Of a DNA stretch of 64,000 bases, positions 23,276 through 33,710 are shown piece after piece. Both the position numbers and the translations under genes were made by a program. The notes beneath the pieces were generated by a model. The model searched no databases, had not been told where the DNA came from, and was given only the letters and a program-made list of their open reading frames with translations. The DNA comes from Antedon mediterranea (lineage: Eukaryota; Echinodermata; Crinoidea; Comatulida; Antedonidae): contig NC_092673.1 in the NCBI RefSeq assembly GCF_964355755.1, positions 15,443,001-15,507,000 on the forward strand, written 5' to 3'. Within the stretch, counting starts at the first letter, position 1, and the number at the start of each line of letters is the position of its first letter.

Positions 23276-24140
23276 GACTGGCGGAAAGTGGAGTGACATC
23301 TTTGAAAAAACTAGCACTCTTGCTTCTTAGATTAGAAGGTCTTACTGTAGCTGCTTGGTATACAAATAACAAGTTACACAATTTTCACTATGAGATTTGA
23401 ACTCAAATGGTGTAAGGATATGTCCCTTACAAAATGTTAAATGGCAGGTTGAGCATAGTGCTTTGGGATGATTATTATTTTTAACATCAAATGATTGTGG
23501 TGTGTTTTTCATATTATTTCAAATTATATCTTTCATCCTCAGCTTTAATTTTTTCCGCAACAGAAACATATCGACGACAGCGCCTTTTTATGAAAGCAAA
23601 ACAAAAAAATGTTAATATTAATAATATGAGGTTTTGGCCAAATATGGTACATGGTACTGTACTTGGTAAACAATCATTTTCTTCGAAATGTATTTAGGCC
23701 TACCTAAGGGATCTTGCCCCAAACTGGGGTCCTCTATTACAGATTTTACATTTTGTCGTCTTGATCTAGGCAGGTCTCCTGGATTCTTGGCTCCCAATGC
23801 ACCATCTGCTACTATACTTACTACTGCATGCCCCCATTCCCATCATTTCATTAAAAAATTATAATGGTATATTGCGGCAGTGTCTTTTGGTAATCAATTC
23901 TTTAAATAAATCTCTTTATGTACATTTTAGTTGCATAAAGCCTCGAGGAGAAGTCCATAGGCTCCTGGGTTGGTTGCAGGTGTGCCAAATTTGATTTCTT
24001 TTTGTGAGTAAGTTTTCGAAGAACTTCAAAATCTAAAATGATAATAACTTTTACAATAATCCAATTGGAATCAGAAAACACATATCCAATTGACATTCTT
24101 TTAAAATCCAATTGCAACCAATTCGATAATGTTTTTGGAA
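23276..24140. other. No gene recognised; CAATTGG words near 24.06 kb
   Basis: Short plus-strand frames (23491-23697, 23797-23994) show no domain. At about 24058-24125 the words TCCAATTGGA, CCAATTGACA and CCAATTGCAACCAATTCG form a small cluster of the CAATTG type seen on a larger scale at 38.57-38.85 kb. Confidence 0.4.
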
Positions 24141-24347
24141 TCAATGTGATCTGATAACAACTATCCATTTGACAGATTTCTTTTCTACCTGAAACCAATC
24201 TATAAATGCATTTCCAAAAATAATTGTTTTCATCCTCGTGTATGATTTTTGAAGGTCTTCCAGGAACAGTTCCATATCAGTTTCGTCAATGTAGCACTGA
24301 ATGTGTGTTTGTTTATTAACCAAGCTAATGGTACCAGCAGGCAGCAT
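24141..24347 (-). pseudogene. Unrecognised coding-like remnant
   Basis: A 68-residue minus-strand frame with CYIDETDMELFLEDLQKSYT and NAFIDWFQVEKKSV. It looks like ordinary globular protein sequence and sits downstream (minus sense) of the gypsy RT, but has no reverse-transcriptase or RNase H feature that I can identify. It may be an exon of an unrelated decayed gene. Confidence 0.3.
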
Positions 24348-24494
24348 AATCAGTACAGATTCCCTTCAGAAGATCCATTGGCTTTCCAGCTAGACTGTTG
24401 CGAAGAATAGTCACAGCATCTACAGGGGCCCACTGTAGGTCTAGTACTAGGCTAGTCTATTAATGCATCAAAATAAAACAGTTTGACGATGCGA

Positions 24495-25828
24495 TCAAGT
24501 CAATATCTTCATTAATTTTTTCCCCCAAAACCTTCTCATCGTCGTACATCGTACTCTTATTTGTGATATACCTTGTTGTTTATACTTACCAGAAAATTGC
24601 AAATTTCTATCAAGAAATGCAACTGTGGCTATTGGAACATTTTTTGGAACACTATTTGTCTGTACGCTATATAGCGTAAATCTAGGCATTTGAAGAGTAG
24701 GCGGTTTAACCATTAATTGTTTAATTTCGTCAAATGCTTTCTGGTGTTCAGTAGACCAAACAAATTTTCGGCGTTTACTTGCGAGTGTATGTAACGGGCG
24801 TAAAATTGATTGTATTTGAGGGAAAAAGTGGGATACATAATTTACTGCACCAATAAATCGTTTAGTTTCTTTATGGGTTTGTGGTACTGGCAAATTTCGG
24901 ATTGCTGCACACCTGTCGCCTAATGGTGTGATACATGCGTGTCCTGAAGAATTAATCAGGATAGTGTGTCCCATATATTGCACTTTATTCTTAAATAACT
25001 TACATTTCTTTGGACAAATTCTAAAACCATTTAATTGTAGGGCTTGTAAAACGGAAACAAGGTGCTGCTTATGAGCAAATTTGTCTTGGCTAAATAAGAT
25101 AATATCATCATGGTGGGCGATACAGAATTCTCTAGAATTTGGAATTTCATTTAAAATTTCGTCAATTTTTGCTTGAAATATACCTAGCGAAACGTTTAAT
25201 TCTTGTGCTAATCTCTTATAATAATAATGCTTTCCACCATGATATGAAGCTATACCTGTATATTGTTGGGCATGTTCGGCTAATGGTACACAGTGAAATG
25301 CTGATTTCAAATCAATTACGCTAAGAATCTGTGCATTAGCGTTACCTATTGTTTTCAAAGTTTCGGCTAACAAGTGAATGGGTGATTAATACGTTTTATC
25401 CTGGAATTTAGATAGTGAAAGTCTGTGACAACTCTTTTATCTTTCGAATTTTTCTTTGAAACAAGAAGGACAGGGGAAGTGTATGATTGGTGTCCTACTG
25501 CTAAGATTCCTAGTTTGACTAATTTGTTCAATTCGGCCTCAATAATATGTTTGTCTTAGTCTGTCGCGAAGTATGGTCGAATAAAAAATGGTTCATCATT
25601 AGAGAGGTGTATGTCAGCTTTGAAGTTTGGGCAGCTAGATAGTTCACCATATAGTGAAAATGCATTTCTGTTTTGTTGTAATGTTTTATATAGATCTTCT
25701 TTTTCTCTATTTGTTAAAACACTGTCTGTTAAATCAACTTGTTTTGTGATTATTTCTTCCTCGGTTAAAGATAGCAATGGGTCTGTACGTTCTAAGTGTG
25801 GGTACTTGTTTGCAATGTCATTGGTCAA
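24495..25828 (-). pseudogene. Gypsy-like reverse transcriptase pseudogene
   Basis: Frame 25556-25828 carries the segment before the fingers (ADIHLSNDEPFFIRPYF). Between it and 25380 is an SPVLLVSKK fingers block broken by stops. Frame 24495-25373 (292 residues) holds VIDLKSAFHCVPL (first catalytic Asp), HHDDIILFS (the YxDD box with Tyr replaced by His), KCKLFKNKVQYMGHTI and LPVPQTHKETKRFIGAVNYV of the thumb, then the start of an RNase H-like region (WSTEHQKAFDEIKQLM). Order and motifs are those of Ty3/gypsy reverse transcriptases. The changed YxDD residue and the stops indicate it is inactive. Confidence 0.8.
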
Positions 25829-26044
25829 CTTTATTCTATCAATTGGTAGGTCGTTAGTAACTGTTACAAGGTTGGTTAAATGAAGGCTCGCGATAGGTTG
25901 ATGTGTATTAAGAGATACGTTTCAGATTATAGGCGGCATCTAGTCCCCTTTTTAAAAATCTTTCTGGTGGCTAGGGTAATAATTGTTGGACTGTTGGTAT
26001 GGGTATGGCGGGGGATAATTTCCGTAAGAGCGGTTTCTTTGTTG

Positions 26045-26086
26045 GCAGTGCTTTTGTATGTGGCCTGGCTTCCCGCAGAAATAACA
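26045..26086 (-). pseudogene. Gag CCHC zinc knuckle
   Basis: Minus strand encodes CYFCGKPGHIQKHC, an exact C-x2-C-x4-H-x4-C knuckle, preceded by a proline-rich stretch (FQTPPTPN) and followed by QQRNRS. This is the nucleocapsid part of a retroelement Gag and supports placing gag upstream of the RT. Confidence 0.8.
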
Positions 26087-26814
26087 GTTTGGGGTAGGTG
26101 GGGTCTGGAATCGAGGTTTGTAGAGACTCTGGCTTCGGTTTCGTCTTGGGGTATAATTTCGACTGGGGGAACGTGAGCGGCATCGTCATTAAGGGATCGT
26201 TTTGTTGTGGCTATGTCTAACTTAAAGGCAAGGTGCAGGCAAAAAATTTCTATTGATCATACATTCCAATAATTATCGATCTATAGTTTCCCCTATGTTT
26301 CATAATTTTTGGGATTTTATTTGTGTTACACAAGCTTGTTGAAAATAAGCACTTTCTTATCAGTGGGGGGATAGTTCAAATTACACAGTAAAATCTCTAT
26401 TCTTTTGTACACAAATTTTGTAAATAGAGAGGCATTTTAAAAAGCTATGAAAACTAAACAGTGTGGTAAAAAATGTTATCAGATGACTAAATATAGGTAA
26501 TATAACTTGAATATTACATTCCTGGTATTTTTATTCAACTTCAGATTTTTATTTTCATGCTATAGCAAAAATTATCCACCGTAAATCCACCATCTTTTTT
26601 CACCTTCTAGGGAGTCACCAGACATGTTATTACATTAGGTTAACCACCTAACTACTGAAAAAAAGTCTTCCTGGTTTTTATGGAAGAATTTTGCCAAATT
26701 TTGTATTTGACGATATTAATGGAAATTCATGTTTTTTCGTCTTGATTTCTGTTACAAATATTTGCTTTATGTACAATTAACCAAAAATTTTATTAAAATT
26801 TCATGCCTGTACCT

Positions 26815-27060
26815 GAGCTTTAAGAGAATGTATTTCATGTTGGAGGGATTCGAGACTATTATTTGTTTCCTTGTTGATGTTGAATGAAACTTCCCGTGGG
26901 GAATCATCCACGGAAAGATCAAAGTAATTTTGTGCACTATTTACGATATTATCAAGTGTGGCATCGATTGGGTGGACATGGCTACAGCTGCTCTACATTT
27001 TGGTGGAAGGGTCGAAATAAATTTATTTTTTATCTGCTGGTCAGCGTAGCCAATTCTGTC
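26815..27060 (-). pseudogene. Gag-like remnant
   Basis: Minus strand around 27000-27053 reads IGYADQQIKNKFISTLPPKC, a gypsy Gag signature, followed after a frame change by NIVNSAQNYFDL, SVDDSPREVSF and SLESLQHEIHSLKAQ down to about 26815. The frames are broken. The nucleocapsid knuckle lies 0.7 kb downstream. Confidence 0.6.
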
Positions 27061-27360
27061 TGCGGTTTTGTTTGATTCTGGTTAAGTGTTTTTCGGCATT
27101 GTCGCCAGTGGTATAAGTAATAGAATCGTATTCTCTTATGTGGGCATAGAATAGATTGATTTGTTTTTACTAAACCTGTTAATGAATTGGGTTTTCAAGG
27201 ATTCCAGTGAATCGAACTGCTTTCCTTAGATCCAGAGTCTGCTTGGCTCTGAAGGCTACGTTTGAAAATACTTATGACATTAAGTAATTGGGCATTAAGT
27301 GATAATAATCCAAAACGAACAATCAACAAAATAAACAAAACAAAAGTAACGTCCTAAGTT

Positions 27361-27948
27361 TTACGGATCTCTCAACTTCAACACATATGTTCTGGTCGTG
27401 GTCTTCTCTCTTTTCGGCCTTCCACCTGTCCCATACTCTACCACCTTCACCTCCTCACGGACCTCCTGCACCTTCCCTGCTAAAAGCTTCTCTAGGTCAA
27501 CCATCTCGGGTGGCTCCTCTTCTGTTTCCATGTCATCGTCCTGACCTCCTCGGAGCAACTGTAACAAGTTCCGGGGTTTTCCCCTTGGTCGCTGCTCATC
27601 GGTCAACACAGTTTCTTCTCTCGCCACATCTGGCACTGCAAACAGGGAGACTGACCCTGGCGACACTTGTAACTCGTCGCCCGCCCTGGTTTGGACAGTG
27701 GGTGACGTGACGGCTACCACCCGAGTCTCCGTGTCGGTCCGGCTTGGTGGCGTCACGGTCCTCCTTCTATGTAACTGGTCCTGGTGTCGGATCAGAGCGT
27801 CCCTCCTAGAGAAGGTCGCAGAGCAACGCTCACAGACATGATCCCTCCTTCTGTCTACATGACTCCTATTCCGATGCCGTCGTAAGGCGCTTGCATGGGC
27901 ATAGATTCGTGGACATCGATCACACTCAAATTCACTTCTTGCTCGCAT
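27361..27948 (-). CDS. Two-finger C2H2 zinc-finger ORF (195 aa)
   Basis: An intact frame that is visibly GC-richer than its surroundings. Starting at Met 27948 (MRARSEFECDRC), two classical fingers are present: Cys9, Cys12, His25, His30 and Cys39, Cys42, His55, His60, joined by VDRRRDHV. A Ser/Thr-rich linker follows, then an acidic patch (DDDMETEEEP) and a basic end (GGRPKREKTTTRTYVLKLRD). The frame stays open upstream to 28116, but that part is AT-rich and unlike the rest, so I prefer 27948. C2H2 pairs bind nucleic acid. The short length and repeat-rich setting also fit the first ORF of an unknown mobile element. No intron is needed. Confidence 0.6.
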   Translation of the reverse strand: MRARSEFECDRCPRIYAHASALRRHRNRSHVDRRRDHVCERCSATFSRRDALIRHQDQLHRRRTVTPPSRTDTETRVVAVTSPTVQTRAGDELQVSPGSVSLFAVPDVAREETVLTDEQRPRGKPRNLLQLLRGGQDDDMETEEEPPEMVDLEKLLAGKVQEVREEVKVVEYGTGGRPKREKTTTRTYVLKLRDP

Positions 27949-28136
27949 CTTTATTAAAAACAAACAAAAAGAAAAACAAAACAACATTAGATCAAATATA
28001 AACGTTCGGAAAAAATAAGTTGAAAGTGTCCAAACGAAACAGTTCTTGTCCGCTTGCTTCTGTTTTTCCGTTTTGATTCTTCTTGTGTCTTCCTTGATTA
28101 TCTTCTTTGTCTTCATCCAACGGTTATACGAAATTA

Positions 28137-28260
28137 AAAAATTCTGCTTGTCTCGATCCAGTTAAAATACAAATTTGAAAAAAATTCTGCTTGTCTCGTT
28201 CCGGTTAAATGCGTACTTGAAAAAAAATTCTGCTCTGCTTCTCTCATTCAAATATAAATT
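28137..28260. repeat. Tandem ~57-bp repeat upstream of the C2H2 ORF
   Basis: Units built on AAAAAATTCTGCTTGTCTCG then a TCC(A/G)GTTAAA segment begin near 28137, 28181 and 28224, the last one altered. They lie directly upstream (minus sense) of the zinc-finger frame, in the position of a 5' leader or promoter-proximal repeat of an element. Confidence 0.55.
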
Positions 28261-28261
28261 T

Positions 28262-28700
28262 CAGCTTGTCTTTGTGTAAAAATAAATTTCTGGTTGTCTT
28301 CTTCGTCTTCGTCTCTTGTTGTGTTTGTTTCTTGTTTTCTTGTTATTCTGTTTGCTCACTCTGTTCCTTATAAAATGTGGGTCTTCCACCATGTAATATA
28401 GTGTTATGAATGAATTGTAATGAAGACTCTTACTCGCTTGACTGTAGTAACACATATATTGTTTATTCAGTATAATACTTGATGATACAATAATGATTCA
28501 GTACAATATACAACTATAACTAAGGAACAGAGGATCAGTGATGCTGTCGGTGAGGTGTGTAGGTCTGCTTCTGGAGAAGTGGCTGTGAGGTGTGTAGGTG
28601 TTCTTCTGAAACTTGGGGGTATATTTGCTCAGTTCATTAGCATATGTCAATTACATCGTCTCAGAGGTTACTGATTGGTCCTCAAGTTGATCCAGGGGTG
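28262..28700. other. No gene; possible LTR-like or spacer sequence
   Basis: No coding frame of interest. Near 28538-28600 GGTGAGGTGTGTAGG and CTGTGAGGTGTGTAGG form a short direct repeat. The segment lies just beyond the end of the integrase gene and could be a terminal repeat, but I found no second copy. Confidence 0.35.
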
Positions 28701-29910
28701 TTTAAGTAGAAGTGATTAATGGTATAATAAGGTATTTCAATGATGGATAACACTGTCGAATCTGTACTTTTAGTGTGACAGTCTTACCTTCAATGGATGC
28801 AACAATATAGGGACCACTGAAGTTCGGTTGCAAACGATTTCCTTTAATATTTCGTTTTCTTTGGTTGAATTTTAAGACTTTTGAACCTACTTCAATGGCT
28901 GGTTTTTTAAAACTTTTTGTCATATTTTGTTTTGTATTGTTTCTGTTTTTCTTTATATTTTTGAGAACAGCTTTGGTCGTTTCTTTGATGGCAGTGCCTC
29001 TGTTTTTCATCATTTCTTCAATTGCCTCTGTTATGCACGGATAGGTTTGATAACTGATTGTGTTTCCTTCCAAATGGCATTCTGCTCAGATGAAGAGAAA
29101 TTGGATGTAAAAATACATTGGTCCCTACCCACTCTTCATCTTCGTCACTTATCTCAGCTGGTATTTTAGGTTTTCTGTGGTACAGGAGGAAAAATGGACT
29201 GTACTCTGTAGTCGTGTGCCAGTTGATGTTTAAGGCGAAAACGACTGAATTCAGGTACCTTTCCCAGTCATCTTTTTTTTGATCCATTAATTTACTCAGG
29301 CAACTGAAATATAAAACCAACATTTGGATGATGTTATGGAAATTAATGACTATACAAACGTACTGTTTGATAATAGTGGATTTGTTATTGCCATCTGTAT
29401 ACAATTGAGAAGGTTATAATTGAGAAGGTTACAGTTTAATTGAGAAGGTTTATAAGATTTTTTGTGCAACTGCACACATCCTTACACATCTAGGAATATT
29501 GATGTGAAGTTTCAACATTATTTACCTTGATTTACCTTGATCTTGGACATCTAAAGCAATGCTTGTGTGTCCCTCCGGTATATTCTATTACATGTTCTAT
29601 CATATGGGGAAAACTTTATCCGCCATCTTAAATCAAATATAGCGGCCAATATGGGGTCCTTGTGTTCCACTTTCTCTGGATGTTACTGGAGTTGCCAAAT
29701 TTTACTGGTTTGGTGTAAAAGGAAAGTGAATTTTAAAATAACCGAAATTGTACTGGAAATGTTTTATACTTTTAAAAACCATCAATGGAGGGTTGTGGGT
29801 TAACAATAATGTGGCAACCGCTCAAGGGTGGGTATTTATTTTAGTTTCAACGTGCTGATTGAATATTATAATTGTAAAGATGCACATACCTCTTTTGCAA
29901 AGTAAAATTA

Positions 29911-30988
29911 GGGTGCAGGTCAAGTCGGCCCCAAACCGTCTCGGCCCCAAGTCAACTCGGCCCCAAGTCAACTCGGCCCCAAGTCAACTCGGCCTCAAGT
30001 CAACTCGGCCTCACGTCAACTCGGCCAAAAACTAATCGGTCAACTCGCCCACAATAAAGTATGGAACGCACATTGCCGATATGAATAGAAGTACCCGAGT
30101 GTTACAAAAACACATGCAGGTACCACATTTTAGTAAACCGAAGACGTAGGCCTACGTTCCACCATGAATCTATAGCTCCATGGTTCCACTATTTGGCCAT
30201 AGAAAAATGATCGTATACACCGTTTTTGTCCATGATTTGTGTTTTTAAAAAAGGGGAATCTCCCGGTCAGCGAATACACGTAGCAGTTGTAATATCTATA
30301 TAGCTGCCAAATGCGCAGGGATCTGGAGGCGCAGCTACGAATTGGTTACAGATGTTGTCGCCTAATCAAATGCATACACTGAAGAAATCTACGCGTGATT
30401 CAACCATGGAGTTAAAATTATTTAATACCTCAATGATTCAACCAAACAATCCAACCAAACAATCTTATTACACCTAATAAATGTCCTCGCATATCGGACA
30501 TGTTTATTGAATTTTGGCGCACGAACGAACATACGTGCCTACGTGTGCATCATCGTTATTGGGCCTACAATGTGTTCATATTTATTATCCAAATGTTCAT
30601 ATTGTAATCATTAACAATCGTATGAATGCTAGCTTATTAATCAATTGTTTGTTATGCGCAATTTCAGAACAATTTGTGCAATTTGAAATTTTATTAAACG
30701 TAAATAAAGGAAAGTTGGTGAAATCCTCATTTTTTTTGCTAAATGTAATATTGTCTAAATATTAATATTCATTAAAAGTCAGAATTATTCATAGGTAAAA
30801 AAATGTGAAGAAATATTATTTTATCAATCCCCTTCCTTTGCACCTTTTGCATTCCATACTTTAACGGGGCCGAGTTGACTGATTATTTTTTGGCCGAGTT
30901 GACGTGAGGCCGAGTTGACTTGAGGCCGAGTTGTCTTGGGGCCGAGTTGACTTGGGGCCGACTTGACTTTGGCCGAGACGCTTTAGGG
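29911..30988. mobile_element. Foldback transposon 3, arms of 16-bp CAACTCGGCC units
   Basis: Left arm (29911 to about 30070) has about eight units of CCAAGTCAACTCGGCC with period 16; right arm (about 30848-30988) has the inverse units TTGGGGCCGAGTTGAC. The arms end inwardly in matching AGTATGGAA(C/T)GC. The interior of about 0.78 kb is AT-rich with no coding capacity beyond an 83-residue unrecognised frame (30514-30765). The outermost units differ (CCGTCTCGGCC; right end GGCCGAGACGC). No clear target duplication was found. It sits between exons of the integrase gene. Confidence 0.85.
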
Positions 30989-31304
30989 CATATCATATAT
31001 TACGTCATACTAATAGTGTACCCAATTGTTGTAGAGACGCTTAATATATACTTAACTCATAATGAACCTTATTTACAAACTCTTTTCCGTTGTCGCTTGT
31101 GATTGATTTAACGGCACCATGTCTGTGGTAAATTTTTACCATGCTCTCTGCTACCTCCTCACTTGTTTTTTGCCGAATGACAAAGGCCTCACATCATTTG
31201 GTGTAGTAATCAGTAGCGGTAAATATGTACTTTTTTCCTCCATCTGATGTTTTATACTGGCCCATTAAATCAATGCCCATCATCACAAAAGGGCCAGTTA
31301 CCTG

Positions 31305-31910
31305 CAGAAACAAAACAAGTAAATTTAATTTACAACATATATTTTAAATAATGCTGTTGGTCTGGTAGGGCAGAATTTTTGAAACCTTTAAAAGTAATGT
31401 AGTTTTGAGATTCACAATTATACTGTAAAACAAATGCAATTTTTAAACTGCAAAACATTTTTTGGAACGAACACCCTCAATTAAAAATCAATACTTGGTC
31501 AACCAGTATGAGTGAGTTGCCTGGTTTGATTAATAATGTTCTGATGATGATCTTTTTTTTTGTAATGAATAAACCATTCTTAGATCAGAATAAAAATAAA
31601 CAAAAGTCATACTGCTATTGGTTGGAGTTCCCTTGAAATTGACTTTAAGCTGTCTCCTTTCTGGCAAGACAAGCAGTTTGAATCTAGAAGTTAAACAAAA
31701 TATTTTATTGTTAAGATACATTGTTCTATATATTCTAGCAATTTACGTCTCCAAACTTTCATATGATGTCTGACAGCTAAACATTATTTATGTAAATAAT
31801 TGTTTATTTACAAAAAATTTTCCAATTGTAAATAGACTGAATAAAAGACTGTTACCGTAAGAGAAATTGTAATTTAAAAAAAAATGTATACCTTCATAAG
31901 ATTTCAAGCT
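31305..31910. other. Presumed intron of the integrase gene
   Basis: AT-rich sequence between the H2C2 exon and the core exon, with a donor (GTAAGC read on the minus strand) at its upstream end and a TTTCTGCAG acceptor at its downstream end. The short minus-strand frame at 31530-31721 shows no domain. Confidence 0.45.
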
Positions 31911-32109
31911 TACCCATTCGTGTACACTCATAGTGTTTGGCCTGGCCAGTAAAAACGTTCACACACCATCTTGTGTGTTTTGTTTCGGCCTAGATGCCCC
32001 CCTGTTGGTATGTCGTGTACGTGTCTCAAGACTTCTTTTGCTTCTTCTTTTGTTTTTATGCATTTGGCAACTCTTCCATCCTTTATTTTTCGGTGAAGGA
32101 TTTTTCCTA

Positions 32110-33700
32110 GATTTAATAAAAATATAATTATGAATACTATATTGTAATAACAAAATAAAACTGTATAGTCATTTACCCTTTAAAGAGTATTTGTTTACTT
32201 TTAGATTTTTGGCTACAAATTGATATTTATTTTTGAATTATTTATAATCTGTATTATAAATAAGAGAAATAGTTTTTACAGTTGTTCGCAACCTCCCTGT
32301 AGTTGGGGATGGTGTGAATTAGTAGTAAATGTTTATATACCTTGTATAACAAAATTCAGACATTTTTTTCTGATCCTCCGTTTATCCTCTTTGGAACATC
32401 CCTCTATAACTAGAATTGCTCAGGTAATTATACACCTTGTCATATTCTTCCATAGTTTTACAACCTAAACATTTACTTTGGAGATGGGCAAAATTGTTTA
32501 ATTAAAAAAAAAATGTTTTTCGAATGTTTGTAGTTAATTTATAGGCACTGTAACTAAGGTCCAGTTTAAATAAAAAGTATCATGTCACCAAAGTAATTAA
32601 TTTGTATCAAGACTTATTGAACCCCCCTCCAATTTCTATGATATTCTGATTTAAAATCAAATTTTGTTTGTATTGATATTTAACATAGTGTTAAGAACTG
32701 ATCGATTATGAAAAAATAATGATGAATATCGATTCAGAACTTCTTAAAACAGAGGGGGACATTCTTTCACAGGGGGGTTGAAAATTTTAGATAGGCCATG
32801 AAAACGAACCCCCTCCAACTTTCACGGGGGTTGAAAGTTGTAGCTTGGCTAAAATGTTCAACCTCCCCTCCAAGCCAGCGAAGATCAGTGAAGCGTGTAA
32901 TCGTTGAATAAACATGAAAAACTCTCTTTTCGCGCATACGTTGTTAAGGGGGGTTGAGAATTATGGGGGGTTGAGAATTATGGGGGGGGGGGGGAACAAC
33001 TGCACAAATTCGGAATATACCATTCGCGTACAGGGGTGATATGTTTATCGTCGCGAAAGACACGTGCCTTTGTGATATCATGGATTATTATTTGTTATTC
33101 TTTCCCCCGGACTACAATGGATGAATCTTTCAATTTCCAACGGAATTCTCACTTCATACGCCGTTTTAAAAATATAGATCGATTGATTACCATACAAAAT
33201 ACATTTTAAAACCATGTTTTATTGAATTGAACATAGGTTTGGCTCTAATTTAATACCAAAATCCACAAGATTTGTATACAAATAGTGATTGAAAACATAC
33301 GTTTTGTCACAAAAATTGTCACAACATTTCATGATGATAAACCTGTCCATACAAGCCGATTTACCCATCAAATTGAAGCCCATTCAAAGCTTGATAAAAT
33401 ACACAAAAAATTAATCCGCTAGCTTTAATGGTAATCATGCGATCGTGTTTTGAAAACTGATGGGGATTTTCCGATGCAGGATTTTAGAACCGTTTTAAAA
33501 TCGCATTTTCTCGGCAACTACTTCATTAATTTTAATTGTAAACACACTTATACATAGATTAAAACAATTACTTTCAAACAATGTAAATTTTGTAAGTATT
33601 AATTAAGAGTGAATACAATTTATTTACCATCAAAGTCATACTACTTTTTCGAATTTTGTTAATATTTCTCTGTGCGCTTTCATTGGGATACCTACTTTAA
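32110..33700. other. No gene; C/G-run segment at 32.61-33.0 kb
   Basis: No supported gene. Between 32619 and 32998 runs of C or G recur in a GGGGGTTGA context on both strands: ACCCCCCTCCAA, AGGGGGACATTC, GGGGGGTTGAAA, ACCCCCTCCAAC, GGGGGTTGAAAG, then GGGGGGTTGAGAATTAT twice and an uninterrupted G run of about 12. The mixed orientations suggest a decayed inverted-repeat element. Confidence 0.5.
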
Positions 33701-33710
33701 GCAGGATAAT

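Larger units (their letters stand above)
24495..27260 (-). mobile_element. Ty3/gypsy-type LTR retrotransposon, decayed
   Basis: Minus-strand order is gag (about 27060-26815), zinc knuckle (26086-26045), then reverse transcriptase (about 25828-24495), the normal gag-to-pol order. Flanking LTRs were not identified. Stops and frame changes occur in gag and pol (for example, near 25555 and 25375). The 600 bases between the gag block and the knuckle are very AT-rich and probably hold inserted or decayed sequence. Confidence 0.7.
28702..32106 (-). pseudogene. Retroviral-type integrase gene with introns, decayed
   Basis: Minus-strand exons with splice sites: 32106-31914 holds an H2C2 zinc-binding block (HVHDIPTGGHLG...MVCERFYWPGQ); 31301 to about 31078 holds the catalytic core start (GIDLMGQYKTSDGGKKYIFT, TDYYTK, ITSDNGKEFVN: first and second acidic residues); from 29303 down comes DDWERYLNSVVFALN...TTTEYSPFFLLYHRKP; 29073-28702 holds the C-terminal domain (GSKVLKFNQRKRNIKG...FSGPYIVASIEGKTV). 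Introns within an integrase fit Ginger-type DNA transposons or their host-gene derivatives better than an intact retroelement. The expected segment with the catalytic Glu was not found. In-frame stops occur (after DYYTK and PGQTL). A foldback element lies between the core and C-terminal exons. Confidence 0.7.

Noticed and set aside
26036-26176. Plus-strand frame rich in Trp/Gly near the zinc knuckle
   Set aside because: It is the complement of the Gag knuckle and its Pro-rich flank.
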